Source of the DNA: Flavobacteriaceae bacterium UBA2540
GTDB taxonomy: Bacteria; Bacteroidota; Bacteroidia; Flavobacteriales; Flavobacteriaceae
Length of the DNA stretch: 25,180 bases
Reading direction: 5' to 3'
Assembly (NCBI GenBank): GCA_002340765.1
Contig: DDMS01000012.1
Span: forward strand, 1 to 25,180
In this document: in pieces, positions 8,587 to 15,682 of the stretch
Numbering within the stretch: position 1 is the stretch's first letter
Layout: each line of letters begins with the position of its first letter
The notes under the pieces: generated by a model
The model's input: only the letters and a program-made list of their open reading frames with translations
Database searches by the model: none
Told to the model about the DNA's origin: nothing
Translations under genes and position numbers: made by a program

Positions 8587-9864
8587 ATGATCATTACTGC
8601 AAATAACCCGAACAGAAAGTCTTGGTTAAAAGTCAAAGAGGATTCCGATTTTCCTATTCAAAATATTCCTTTTGGTGTTTTTATTACTAGAGATGATATT
8701 ATTACTATTGGAAGTAGGATTGGCGATTTCGCCATTGATTTAGGCGCATTTCATCAACTTGGTTATTTTGAGGGAATTCCGTTAACAGATGATATGTTTT
8801 TACAAGATAATTTGAACGATTTTATTGCAGATGGTCGCAAAACGTGGCGTTTGGTAAGAAATAGAATTGCGGAAGTTTTTGATGTAAAAAACGGAATTCT
8901 ACGCGATAATCCAGAACATAAAGACAAAATTATCTTTAGAATAGATGAAATCGAGATGTTGTTGCCAGTTGCGATTGGTGATTATACCGATTTTTATGCC
9001 AGCAAAGAACATGCAACGAATGTTGGTTCGTTGTTTAGAGATCCAGAAAATGCGTTGTTGCCAAATTGGTTGCACATTCCTATTGGCTATCATGGAAGAA
9101 GTTCATCCATTGTGCCATCGGGAACACCAATTAGAAGACCTTACGGACAAACAAAACCTGCTGAAGGAAGCAATATTCCTGAATTTGGCCCTACAAAATT
9201 ATTAGATTTCGAATTAGAAATGGCTTTTATCACTACGGATGCCAATGTATTGGGCGAACGAATTGACATCAATGAAGCAGAAGAATATATTTTTGGATTG
9301 GTACAATTCAATGATTGGTCTGCCAGAGACATTCAGGCTTGGGAATATGTGCCTTTGGGTCCGTTTTTAGGAAAGAATTTTGCGTCTACTATTTCTCCTT
9401 GGATTGTAACATTGGATGCTTTAGAACCTTTCAGAGTGAATAATCCTAAACAAGAAATTAAACCTCTACCCTATTTGAGACAAAAAGGAAAAGGCAGTTT
9501 TGATATTCATTTGCAAGCGGCAATCAAACCAGAAAACGGATTAGAAACCGTGGTTTCGAATTCGAATTTCAAATATATGTATTGGACAATGGTGCAACAA
9601 TTGGCTCATCACACAGTTAATGGTTGCCCTGTTGAAGCTGGCGATATGATGGGTTCAGGAACGATTTCTGGCCCAACAAAAGACAGTTTTGGGTCTATGC
9701 TCGAATTGACATGGAAAGGTCAAAACCCAATCACCCTAAAAGACGGAACAACCCGAAAATTCATCAATGACTTTGATACTGTGATTATGCGTGCTCATTG
9801 CAAAAACAACAAAGTTCGTATTGGTTTTGGAGAATGTGTTGGGAAGGTGTTGCCTGCGAAATAG
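8587..9864 (+). CDS. fahA: Fumarylacetoacetase
   Basis: The product is a 425-residue cytosolic metal-dependent hydrolase that splits 4-fumarylacetoacetate into fumarate and acetoacetate, the last step of tyrosine/homogentisate breakdown. The YTDFYASKEHATNVG segment gives Asp135 (predicted metal ligand) and His142 (predicted catalytic base, equivalent to His133 of the mammalian enzyme). The IGYHGRSSSIV segment is at 166-176. The FNDWSARDIQAWE and GPFLGKNF segments that line the site follow, then MGSGTISGP. Length and domain order (SH3-like N-terminal part, then FAH core) match the eukaryotic-type enzyme rather than the shorter FAH-domain hydrolases. No other tyrosine-pathway gene is in the window. 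Confidence 0.96.
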   Translation: MIITANNPNRKSWLKVKEDSDFPIQNIPFGVFITRDDIITIGSRIGDFAIDLGAFHQLGYFEGIPLTDDMFLQDNLNDFIADGRKTWRLVRNRIAEVFDVKNGILRDNPEHKDKIIFRIDEIEMLLPVAIGDYTDFYASKEHATNVGSLFRDPENALLPNWLHIPIGYHGRSSSIVPSGTPIRRPYGQTKPAEGSNIPEFGPTKLLDFELEMAFITTDANVLGERIDINEAEEYIFGLVQFNDWSARDIQAWEYVPLGPFLGKNFASTISPWIVTLDALEPFRVNNPKQEIKPLPYLRQKGKGSFDIHLQAAIKPENGLETVVSNSNFKYMYWTMVQQLAHHTVNGCPVEAGDMMGSGTISGPTKDSFGSMLELTWKGQNPITLKDGTTRKFINDFDTVIMRAHCKNNKVRIGFGECVGKVLPAK

Positions 9865-10060
9865 AGATTTTTAATAAAAAATTACATAAACCTGCGCCTA
9901 TTAACTAGCTATGTTTCATACCAAAAAAGCCAACCGCAAAAACAGTACATTTGGTTTTTTAGCGTTGGGCTGAGTGACGTCAAAAATCAAAAAGCTGTTT
10001 TTTGCCAACAAACCAAAGCGAAAAACTAACTTTGGACTTTAAAATTTGACAACAAAAAAA
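9865..10060. other. Non-coding start of the accessory islet
   Basis: I see no gene in this 196-base stretch. It contains several related purine/pyrimidine blocks (CCAAAAAAGCCAACCGC near 9921-9937, TTTGGTTTTTTAGCGTTGGGC near 9950-9970, GCCAACAAACCAAAGCG near 10004-10020) that are partly complementary to each other and could fold into an imperfect structure. It leads directly into the restriction-modification remnant at 10061, so it may contain that gene's old promoter and leader. No exact TAnnTTTG box was found. Confidence 0.4.
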
Positions 10061-10256
10061 ATGACACTAGAACAATACATAGACAACATAAATAAACGAT
10101 ATAAACTTGGTAACGCAACCGAGCATACTTTTCGTGGCGACCTGCAACAACTGAACACTTGAATTTGACGATATTTTACACTATAAAAAAATCATTGTGG
10201 CGTTGAATGAAACAGATAGATTAATGAAGGAGATTGATACAATTGAAATAGAATAA
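10061..10256 (+). pseudogene. Collapsed type ISP restriction-modification gene (head joined to tail)
   Basis: Reading from the ATG at 10061 gives MTLEQYIDNINKRY, then a segment ending in EHTFRGDLQQL, which I recognise as the N-terminus of type ISP restriction/modification enzymes. These are single-chain helicase-methyltransferase-nuclease proteins, normally around 1,000 residues or more. The frame closes at 10160-10162. From 10158 the other frame gives LEFDDILHY, KKIIVALNETDRLMKEID and a stop at 10254-10256, which resembles the C-terminus of the same family. The junction lies near 10152/10153, and the head and tail are in different frames, so the whole middle of the gene is gone and no fusion protein is possible. 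The family call comes from memory of these termini and was not searched. A second copy of the tail lies at 11037-11159. Confidence 0.7.
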
Positions 10257-10268
10257 GAGAAGTGAAAA
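10153..10268 (+). repeat. Direct repeat, copy 1 (restriction-modification gene tail plus next start codon)
   Basis: This stretch matches 11056-11171 without gaps. By eye there are about 16 mismatches over the 111 bases from the CTT codon at 10158. The repeat covers the last ~33 codons of the lost enzyme, its TAA stop, the spacer GAGAA and the start codon of the following ORF (GTG here, ATG in copy 2). Ten or so of the coding differences do not change the residue. Confidence 0.8.
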
Positions 10269-10678
10269 CGAAAAAAATATTCTTACTTACCCTTTTACTA
10301 ATAGTTAGTATTTGCGGCTTTTCGCAGAGCAGGTATATTTCAGCGACTACAAAAAAAATTGTTTTTACAAGAGATGGAGGCGCGTGTCAGTGTTGTAGTA
10401 GCAGCTTGAATTTAGAATATGATCACATAACACCATTCTCCTGCGGAGGAAGCAGTAGCCCCTCTAATATTCAGTTATTGTGTATGAAGTGTAATCGCAG
10501 CAAATCAAATAGTTGCGTATGTAAAATTCATAGTAAGACAGTAGGTATAAATTGTTGTGATGGTAAATCAACAAAAAAAGCAACAACAATTTCAACACAA
10601 TGTACTGGCACCACACAAAAAGGAACAAGATGCAAGAAGAAAACAACTAATTCAAGCGGCCGGTGCCATTTGCATTAA
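10262..10678 (+). CDS. Putatively exported HNH nuclease with Cys/His-rich C-terminal tail
   Basis: The 138-residue product has a Sec-type leader (about 1-22, ending GFSQ), then an HNH domain. The zinc ligands are likely Cys42/Cys45 and Cys74/Cys77. The DH pair is Asp54-His55, with Asn69 in SPSNIQLLC and Asn78 in CNRSKSN, the usual layout of HNH endonucleases. The tail from 114 (C-x9-C-x10-C-x2-H, with KGTRCKKK) resembles the short DUF5763-type element often found at protein ends in Bacteroidota. The start is GTG at 10262; the repeat copy at 11165 has ATG at the same place, eight bases after the TAA, which supports this choice. If the leader is real the enzyme acts outside the cytoplasm, for example on foreign or environmental DNA. 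The substrate is unknown. It follows the restriction-modification scar and precedes a 79-residue ORF by 17 bases. Confidence 0.75.
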   Translation: MKTKKIFLLTLLLIVSICGFSQSRYISATTKKIVFTRDGGACQCCSSSLNLEYDHITPFSCGGSSSPSNIQLLCMKCNRSKSNSCVCKIHSKTVGINCCDGKSTKKATTISTQCTGTTQKGTRCKKKTTNSSGRCHLH

Positions 10679-10695
10679 TCAAATAAAATAAAAAA

Positions 10696-10935
10696 ATGTA
10701 TAACGACTTATTATTTGCAGTAGATACAAACACAAAAGAGGTAATTGTATCAGAATCACCCAAAGGAGCTAATAAAGTAAATTTTATTGAACGCATTAAT
10801 TATAACGACAATGAAATACTTTATAACGCTGTTGTAACTTTAACAAGCATAACAAAAGCGTCAAATTTTGATGCTTCAGTTTTCAAATCAATGGATAAAG
10901 TTTGTCAAATGTTGTATGGTAAATACAAAAAGTAA
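10696..10935 (+). CDS. Small hypothetical protein
   Basis: This is a 79-residue ORF that I do not recognise. It has no signal peptide, membrane segment or cysteine pair. It begins MYNDLLFAVDTNTKEVIV, suggesting a short beta-hairpin, and ends in a likely helix (about 60-79) rich in Lys. An A-rich run (AATAAAATAAAAAAATG) precedes the start, as is common at flavobacterial start sites. It lies 17 bases after the HNH gene on the same strand and is probably co-transcribed with it. A partner or immunity role would be pure conjecture. Codon use looks like that of neighbouring genes. Confidence 0.55.
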   Translation: MYNDLLFAVDTNTKEVIVSESPKGANKVNFIERINYNDNEILYNAVVTLTSITKASNFDASVFKSMDKVCQMLYGKYKK

Positions 10936-11036
10936 GCAAAATGGTTGTCAAACTTAGCTATCCAAAAACTAGTACACTTATCATTCTCAGTAAGTTGAAA
11001 CTTTTTTATTGGTGACTTCAATTTGCACAAAAATAG
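10936..11036. other. Non-coding spacer inside the accessory islet
   Basis: All reading frames are interrupted here. The stretch may contain more degraded sequence of the second restriction-modification gene, since it runs straight into the tail copy at 11037, but I could not match any residues to that family. Confidence 0.35.
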
Positions 11037-11159
11037 CTCATAGACAGAAAGGAAAGAACGCTTGAATTTGACGACATTTTACACTACCAAAAAATCATAG
11101 TTGCGATGACAGAAACGGACAGGTTGATGAAGGAGATTGATAAAATTAAAATTGAATAA
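11037..11159 (+). pseudogene. Second type ISP restriction-modification gene tail
   Basis: From 11037 the frame reads LIDRKERTLEFDD, ILHYQKIIVAMTETDRLMKE and IDKIKIE to the TAA at 11157-11159. This is homologous to the tail at 10158-10256, with five residue changes in 32. No start codon or upstream coding sequence is left, and a TAG lies directly before it. It cannot come from recent duplication of the first tail, because the two copies differ mainly at silent sites, as expected for two once-functional alleles. Confidence 0.65.
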
Positions 11160-11171
11160 GAGAAATGAAAA
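11056..11171 (+). repeat. Direct repeat, copy 2
   Basis: This is the partner of 10153-10268. It flanks the HNH and 79-residue genes on their downstream side, so the two copies bracket about 790 bases. Confidence 0.8.
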
Positions 11172-11222
11172 AAAAAAATCATCTCATTCACAATAATCCT
11201 TTTTTATAGTGGTAATTTAAAG
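11165..11222 (+). pseudogene. Broken leader-peptide ORF after the second tail
   Basis: An ATG at 11165 sits where the HNH gene start sits in copy 1. It is followed by a run of 11 A. Removing one A would give MKKKIISFTIILFYSGNLKI, a Sec-leader-like sequence; as written the frame stops after about 14 codons. It runs into the 3' end of the exporter adaptor gene on the opposite strand, so only the beginning of a former gene remains. The A run could also be a sequencing error. Confidence 0.35.
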
Positions 11223-11223
11223 A

Positions 11224-12333
11224 TTAATTTGTACCAAATTCTTCGTCTTTCTTGGTTTTCTTATTCCAAATTTTAATTTCATCTTCTATTTTAATTCCTT
11301 TTAAAACTTGAATATTTACGCCATCAGAAGTACCTAGTTCAAGAAATCTTTTTTCGTATTTTTCTTCTCCTACTTTTACTTCTACAAAGGGTTTTTCTGT
11401 TTTTTTATCAAATTGTAACAAGGCCTCTTTGATAGCCATCACGTTTTCTTTTTTATCCAACACAATTTCTGCATTGGCACTGAACCCTGCTCTAATATAA
11501 TAATTATTATCAAGAGACACATCTGCTTTTATTTTGAACTGAACTGCGCCTGCTTCTTCTGTTCCTTTTGGCGCAATAAATGTTAGTTTTGCTGGAAATT
11601 TTTTCCCTTCAATAGCACCAATTGACACCTCAATATCTGAACCACTAACCAATTTCCCAACTTCTGATTCATCAACTTTTCCTTCAAAAATCATTTTACT
11701 CATGTCTGCAATTGAGGCAATCGTTGTTCCTGAATTGAAGTTGTTTGACTGTATCACTTGGTCGCCTTCTTTTACAGGAATTTCAAGAATTGTTCCGGTC
11801 ATTTGTGCATAAATATTAGTGTTAGCGGCTGCTCCTGAACCTGAAGAACCGATTTTGATGATTTGATAATCGTTTTGTGCATTTTTCAAATCTTGCTGGG
11901 TTTGATCGAATGTCAACTCAATATTTTCAAATTCCTGTTTTGAAATAACACCTTTCTCTAATAGATTTTTGTTTCTTTCATAGGATATTTTTGCATTGTC
12001 TAATCGGATTTTGATATTGTCAACTCGACCTTTTGCACTGATCAATGATTGCTCATTAGGCACGACTCTAACTGTGGCAATCAAGTCGCCTTTGACTACT
12101 TTTGTACCTTCGAGTAACAAAATTTTATCAATAATACCGGTGATTTGTGGCTTTATTTCAATCTCTTCCAAAGGCGTTACTTTTCCTGTGGCTACCGATT
12201 TTTTAACAATTGATGTCATGAAAGCTTTCTCAGTTTCATATTTTATCGGAGATGCACTATTTTTCTTTCCAAACCATACTAATACTGCTATTAATGCAAT
12301 GATTATACTTCCAAAGATGATTATTTTTTTCAT
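11224..12333 (-). CDS. MacA-like periplasmic adaptor subunit of an ABC exporter
   Basis: The 369-residue product is an HlyD/MacA-family membrane fusion protein that bridges the inner-membrane transporter and an outer-membrane channel. The N-terminal anchor is at about 4-21. A barrel-sandwich (lipoyl-like) half at about 50-90 includes GKVTPLEEIEIKPQITG, a coiled-coil hairpin spans about 95-155, and the second lipoyl half (PVKEGDQV) and beta-barrel follow. It is the last gene of a four-gene operon, 32 bases after the second permease. No outer-membrane factor gene (TolC type) is in the window, so that part must be encoded elsewhere. Its C-terminus borders the restriction-modification islet. Confidence 0.9.
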   Translation of the reverse strand: MKKIIIFGSIIIALIAVLVWFGKKNSASPIKYETEKAFMTSIVKKSVATGKVTPLEEIEIKPQITGIIDKILLLEGTKVVKGDLIATVRVVPNEQSLISAKGRVDNIKIRLDNAKISYERNKNLLEKGVISKQEFENIELTFDQTQQDLKNAQNDYQIIKIGSSGSGAAANTNIYAQMTGTILEIPVKEGDQVIQSNNFNSGTTIASIADMSKMIFEGKVDESEVGKLVSGSDIEVSIGAIEGKKFPAKLTFIAPKGTEEAGAVQFKIKADVSLDNNYYIRAGFSANAEIVLDKKENVMAIKEALLQFDKKTEKPFVEVKVGEEKYEKRFLELGTSDGVNIQVLKGIKIEDEIKIWNKKTKKDEEFGTN

Positions 12334-12365
12334 TTGTATTGACTATTTATTCTTGTTTTTGTTTG

Positions 12366-13583
12366 TTATTCTTCTCTTAAAGCGTCAATTGGTTTTACAA
12401 TTGTTGCCATGTATGCGGGTATAAATCCTATTAATGTTCCTAAAATTACCAATACTGTATAGGCGATTAAAATGATAGGAATATCTACAGTTGGGTTCGT
12501 GAGCCATTCTTTATAATCTATAAACATAAGGATTAAACCTCCAGCAATGATTCCTAACGAGCCTGCCAAAAGTGTTAAAAACAATGATTCTAAAATGATT
12601 TGCTGTCTCACTTTATTGGGAGTTGCTCCTAATGCTCTTCTAATACCAATTTCTTTGGTACGCTCTTTTACTGTAATCAATAATATATTTCCGATGGCAA
12701 AAACCCCAGCGATTAAAGTAGCAATCCCTACAAACCATGTTAAAAATTGCAATCCTTTTAAAAAGCCAGTTACTTTTGCAATTTCTTTGCCTAGATTAAA
12801 ACCCCTAAAAGCTCTTGTATCGTTAGGATGCACATTGTGAATATTTTTAAGCAGTAGTTTTACATCTGCTTCAACTTGCACAATATCAAAGTTTTTTTTT
12901 CCAGTAACCACCATCCAAATAAATTTATCTCCCTTATTATAAACCAATTTAAACGTGCTAAATGGGATATGAATATTGTTTGTTCCTTCAAATCTTGATG
13001 TTCTATAAACGCCTACTACTTGGTAAGAAATGCCACTTATTTTTAAATAAGTTCCAATCGCATCCTCTTTTTTCTTATACAATTCTTTGAAAATACCTTC
13101 AGAAATAACACATACTTTTCTATTCTCATCAATGTCTTTTTGATTGATAAATCGACCATCTGTTAATCGTTTCTTTTGAACTTCATCAAGCAAAGGGAAA
13201 TCACCAAAAATAGTAAAATTTCCAGTCTTAAAACCATAAGTTACTTGACCACCTGTTGCGTTTCTTGGAACAACAAATTGAACTCCCCTAATTTCCTTTT
13301 TAATAATTTCAACATCCCTAGTTGTTAAGTCTATCTGTTTTCCTTCTTGATATCCTTTGAAAGGCATTGTAGTTTTACTTCCACTGATAAAAACGCTATT
13401 GGTAGCAAAATCACCAAACAAGCTATTAAAACTGTTTTCAATTCCTTTAGCAGCACCCAATAACCCAACCAGCAAAAGAATTCCCCAAAAAGCTCCGAAA
13501 ATGGTAATCGCAGTCCGTCCTTTGTTCTTTCGAATACTGTCATAGATTTCTTGCCAAGTGTCTTTTTCAAATATAAATCTCAT
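12366..13583 (-). CDS. MacB-like ABC transporter permease (FtsX family), second copy
   Basis: This is a 405-residue permease with the MacB layout: one membrane helix near 25-47, a large periplasmic domain (about 50-275), then three C-terminal helices (about 282-400). The FtsX signature ERTKEIGIRRALGATPNKVR lies between the first two C-terminal helices. It lacks an ATPase domain, which is supplied by the gene at 14807. It begins one base after the stop of the first permease. The two permeases are related but clearly different, so the exporter is probably a heterodimer. Confidence 0.9.
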   Translation of the reverse strand: MRFIFEKDTWQEIYDSIRKNKGRTAITIFGAFWGILLLVGLLGAAKGIENSFNSLFGDFATNSVFISGSKTTMPFKGYQEGKQIDLTTRDVEIIKKEIRGVQFVVPRNATGGQVTYGFKTGNFTIFGDFPLLDEVQKKRLTDGRFINQKDIDENRKVCVISEGIFKELYKKKEDAIGTYLKISGISYQVVGVYRTSRFEGTNNIHIPFSTFKLVYNKGDKFIWMVVTGKKNFDIVQVEADVKLLLKNIHNVHPNDTRAFRGFNLGKEIAKVTGFLKGLQFLTWFVGIATLIAGVFAIGNILLITVKERTKEIGIRRALGATPNKVRQQIILESLFLTLLAGSLGIIAGGLILMFIDYKEWLTNPTVDIPIILIAYTVLVILGTLIGFIPAYMATIVKPIDALREE

Positions 13584-13584
13584 A

Positions 13585-14814
13585 TTAATCTGCGCTTAAT
13601 GCTACAACTGGTTTTATTCTGGCAGCTCTTTTTGCAGGCAAATATCCTGCAATAACTCCTGCAATGATAAGCGTTACCGTCGCGCCAATAACAACAGGGG
13701 TTGAAATACTTGGGTTTAAAATAAAATATTCTTCAAGTGATGGACCTGCTACTTTTAATATTCCAACTCCTAATATAAGTCCAAAGTATCCAGAGATTGC
13801 AGTTATAAAAATAGATTCTTGTAAAATCATAGTAACAATGTCTTTCGGTGTGGCACCCACTGCTTTTCTAATTCCTAATTCTTTGGTTCTTTCACTCACC
13901 ACATACACCATAATATTGCTAATACCAACTACGCCAGCAATCAGCGTTCCAAAACCAATGATAAAAATCAAAATTCCAAGACCAATCATCATGTTTGAAA
14001 CTTCTCTGTTTCCAGAGGCGTTGTTGTATAGCCCTATCGCTCTCTGATCTTCTCGAGAAACATCGTATTTTTCTTTTAATATTCTCAACATTTTATTTCC
14101 AAAAGCGATTGCCTCGTTAATACTCAAATCAGGATTGTAGGTGATTCCAAATTCATCTAAATTTTCAGTATTTCCATACAATCTTTGCATGGTAGTAAAT
14201 GGCGTATAAATAAATCGTTCCTCATTGTCTCCTCCAGGATCCGAAAAAACACCAATAATTTGATACATAATTCCTCCTACTTTTAATTGTTTGTCTACAG
14301 CACTTAATTGCCCAAATAAATCTTCTTCAACCAATCTTCCAATAGCAACCACTTTTGATTTTTCATTGATGTCTCGATAATTTAAAAATCTTCCTTCAAT
14401 TATCTCTGCAGACTCTTGAAATTGAAATTCTGGATAAACACCTCGCAAAGTATAGGTGTCTTTTTTGTTTTTATTGACCACTTCAACAACTCGTTGATTT
14501 CTTGGACTGATGGTTTGAATTTCTTTTGAGAAGTTTTCTTTTATAAAAGTAAAATCATCATTCTTGAATTGTATTTTTTTTCCAATTTGATTTCCTTTAT
14601 AAGCAACAGTAGTGAAACTAGACCAAATATTTATTGAATTGATTGCATCACCTGCAAATTGTTTTTTAAACGTATTTTGAAGTCCATTGCCAATCCCAAA
14701 CAACAAAGTAAACAACAAAATAGCAAATGTGACCGTAAATCCAGAAAGTGTAGAACGAAGTTTGTTTTTGCTAATACTCTGGAATATTTCTCGCCAACGA
14801 TCAATATCAAACAT
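13585..14814 (-). CDS. MacB-like ABC transporter permease (FtsX family), first copy
   Basis: This is a 409-residue permease with the same architecture as its neighbour: helix near 18-40, periplasmic MacB domain to about 280, and three C-terminal helices. The segment ERTKELGIRKAVGATPKDIV is the coupling region that contacts the ATPase. Its start overlaps the end of the ATPase gene by 8 bases, so translation is probably coupled. Paralogy with the next permease suggests an old tandem duplication. Confidence 0.9.
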   Translation of the reverse strand: MFDIDRWREIFQSISKNKLRSTLSGFTVTFAILLFTLLFGIGNGLQNTFKKQFAGDAINSINIWSSFTTVAYKGNQIGKKIQFKNDDFTFIKENFSKEIQTISPRNQRVVEVVNKNKKDTYTLRGVYPEFQFQESAEIIEGRFLNYRDINEKSKVVAIGRLVEEDLFGQLSAVDKQLKVGGIMYQIIGVFSDPGGDNEERFIYTPFTTMQRLYGNTENLDEFGITYNPDLSINEAIAFGNKMLRILKEKYDVSREDQRAIGLYNNASGNREVSNMMIGLGILIFIIGFGTLIAGVVGISNIMVYVVSERTKELGIRKAVGATPKDIVTMILQESIFITAISGYFGLILGVGILKVAGPSLEEYFILNPSISTPVVIGATVTLIIAGVIAGYLPAKRAARIKPVVALSAD

Positions 14815-15508
14815 GTAAAGGAGTTTTTGGTGCTTTGGTTAATTCGTCACTTACAATAACACCGTCTTTCAAACGGACTATTCTTTTGGTTTGTGACGCA
14901 ATTTCTTCTTCGTGCGTAATTACAAAAACTGTCATTCCTTCATTATTGATATCTTTTAGCAAGTCCATTACTGAATTTGAGGTGATTGAATCTAAGGCGC
15001 CTGTTGGTTCATCAGCCAACACCACTTTTGGTTTAGTTACCAAAGCTCTTGCAATTGCAACACGTTGTTTTTGTCCTCCTGAAAGTTCATTTGGTAAATG
15101 ACTTGCCCAATCTTTTAGCCCAACTTTGTCTAAATAATCCATAGAGATTTCGTTGCGTTCTTTTCTACTAACTCCTTTATAATAAAGGGGTAAGGATACA
15201 TTTTCTAAAGCAGTTTTGTAAGAAATCAGATTGAACGACTGAAAGACAAATCCTAAGAACTTATTGCGTAAAATTGCCGCTTTTTTTTCATTCAAATCTT
15301 TGATCAACTCACCATTCAAGTAATAATTTCCTTCGTCATGAATGTCAAGCAATCCAACAATATTTAACAAAGTTGATTTTCCTGAACCTGAAGAACCCAT
15401 GATTGAGACAAATTCGCCCTCTTTAATATGTAAATCAATACCTTTTAAAACATGAATAGACTCTTTTCCAATAGGATATGATTTGTGAAGTTTTTCTATT
15501 TTAATCAT
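14807..15508 (-). CDS. ABC transporter ATP-binding protein (LolD/MacB type)
   Basis: The 233-residue ATPase of the exporter starts MIKIEKLHKSYPIG. It carries the Walker A motif GSSGSGKST (38-46), the signature LSGGQKQR, Walker B VVLADEPTG and the switch His in VITHEEE. The family drives export of peptides, macrolides or lipoproteins, not import. An upstream in-frame ATG at 15529 would add seven residues, but it lies within the predicted -7 box (15527-15534), so it cannot be on the transcript; the start at 15508 also fits the family N-terminus. It is the first gene of the operon. The cargo is not readable from the sequence. Confidence 0.92.
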   Translation of the reverse strand: MIKIEKLHKSYPIGKESIHVLKGIDLHIKEGEFVSIMGSSGSGKSTLLNIVGLLDIHDEGNYYLNGELIKDLNEKKAAILRNKFLGFVFQSFNLISYKTALENVSLPLYYKGVSRKERNEISMDYLDKVGLKDWASHLPNELSGGQKQRVAIARALVTKPKVVLADEPTGALDSITSNSVMDLLKDINNEGMTVFVITHEEEIASQTKRIVRLKDGVIVSDELTKAPKTPLHV

Positions 15509-15526
15509 TCGCTGGTTAATTTTGTA

Positions 15527-15534
15527 CAAAAGTA
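15527..15534 (-). promoter_or_regulatory. -7 promoter element of the exporter operon
   Basis: On the minus strand this is TACTTTTG, an exact TAnnTTTG match ending 18 bases before the ATG at 15508. No clear TTG was seen at the -33 distance. It decides the start of the ATPase gene. Confidence 0.5.
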
Positions 15535-15648
15535 TTTAATTATTGATGCTATGAATCCTAACTTTGTGTTAAAAGGAATTATTTCCAGTCAACACAAATT
15601 AGACGTTTCATTAAAAAAATTGTTACAACGTTTTTGAAAAAGTTGCAG

Positions 15649-15656
15649 TACTTTTG
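15649..15656 (+). promoter_or_regulatory. -7 promoter element of the DCC-family gene
   Basis: TACTTTTG is an exact TAnnTTTG match ending 26 bases before the ATG at 15683, identical to the octamer used by the divergent exporter operon. A TTG at 15620-15622 gives a somewhat long 26-base spacer. Confidence 0.5.
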
Positions 15657-15682
15657 CGTTAATACTTATAACGTTTAGCTAA

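Noticed and set aside
9885..9970. Integron attC-like site (GCGTTGGGC resembles the GTTRRRY core)
   Set aside because: No matching RYYYAAC partner at the proper spacing and no integrase or cassette array nearby.
10464..10646. Minus-strand ORF of 60 residues opposite the HNH gene
   Set aside because: It is a shadow of the HNH frame with low-complexity residues and no start-site support.
12366..14814. Two permeases as a simple assembly duplication
   Set aside because: The two proteins differ over their whole length apart from the coupling motif, so they are genuine paralogues.
15529..15529. Upstream ATG for the ABC ATPase (adds MYKINQR)
   Set aside because: It lies inside the predicted -7 box and the family N-terminus begins at MIKIEKLHKSY.
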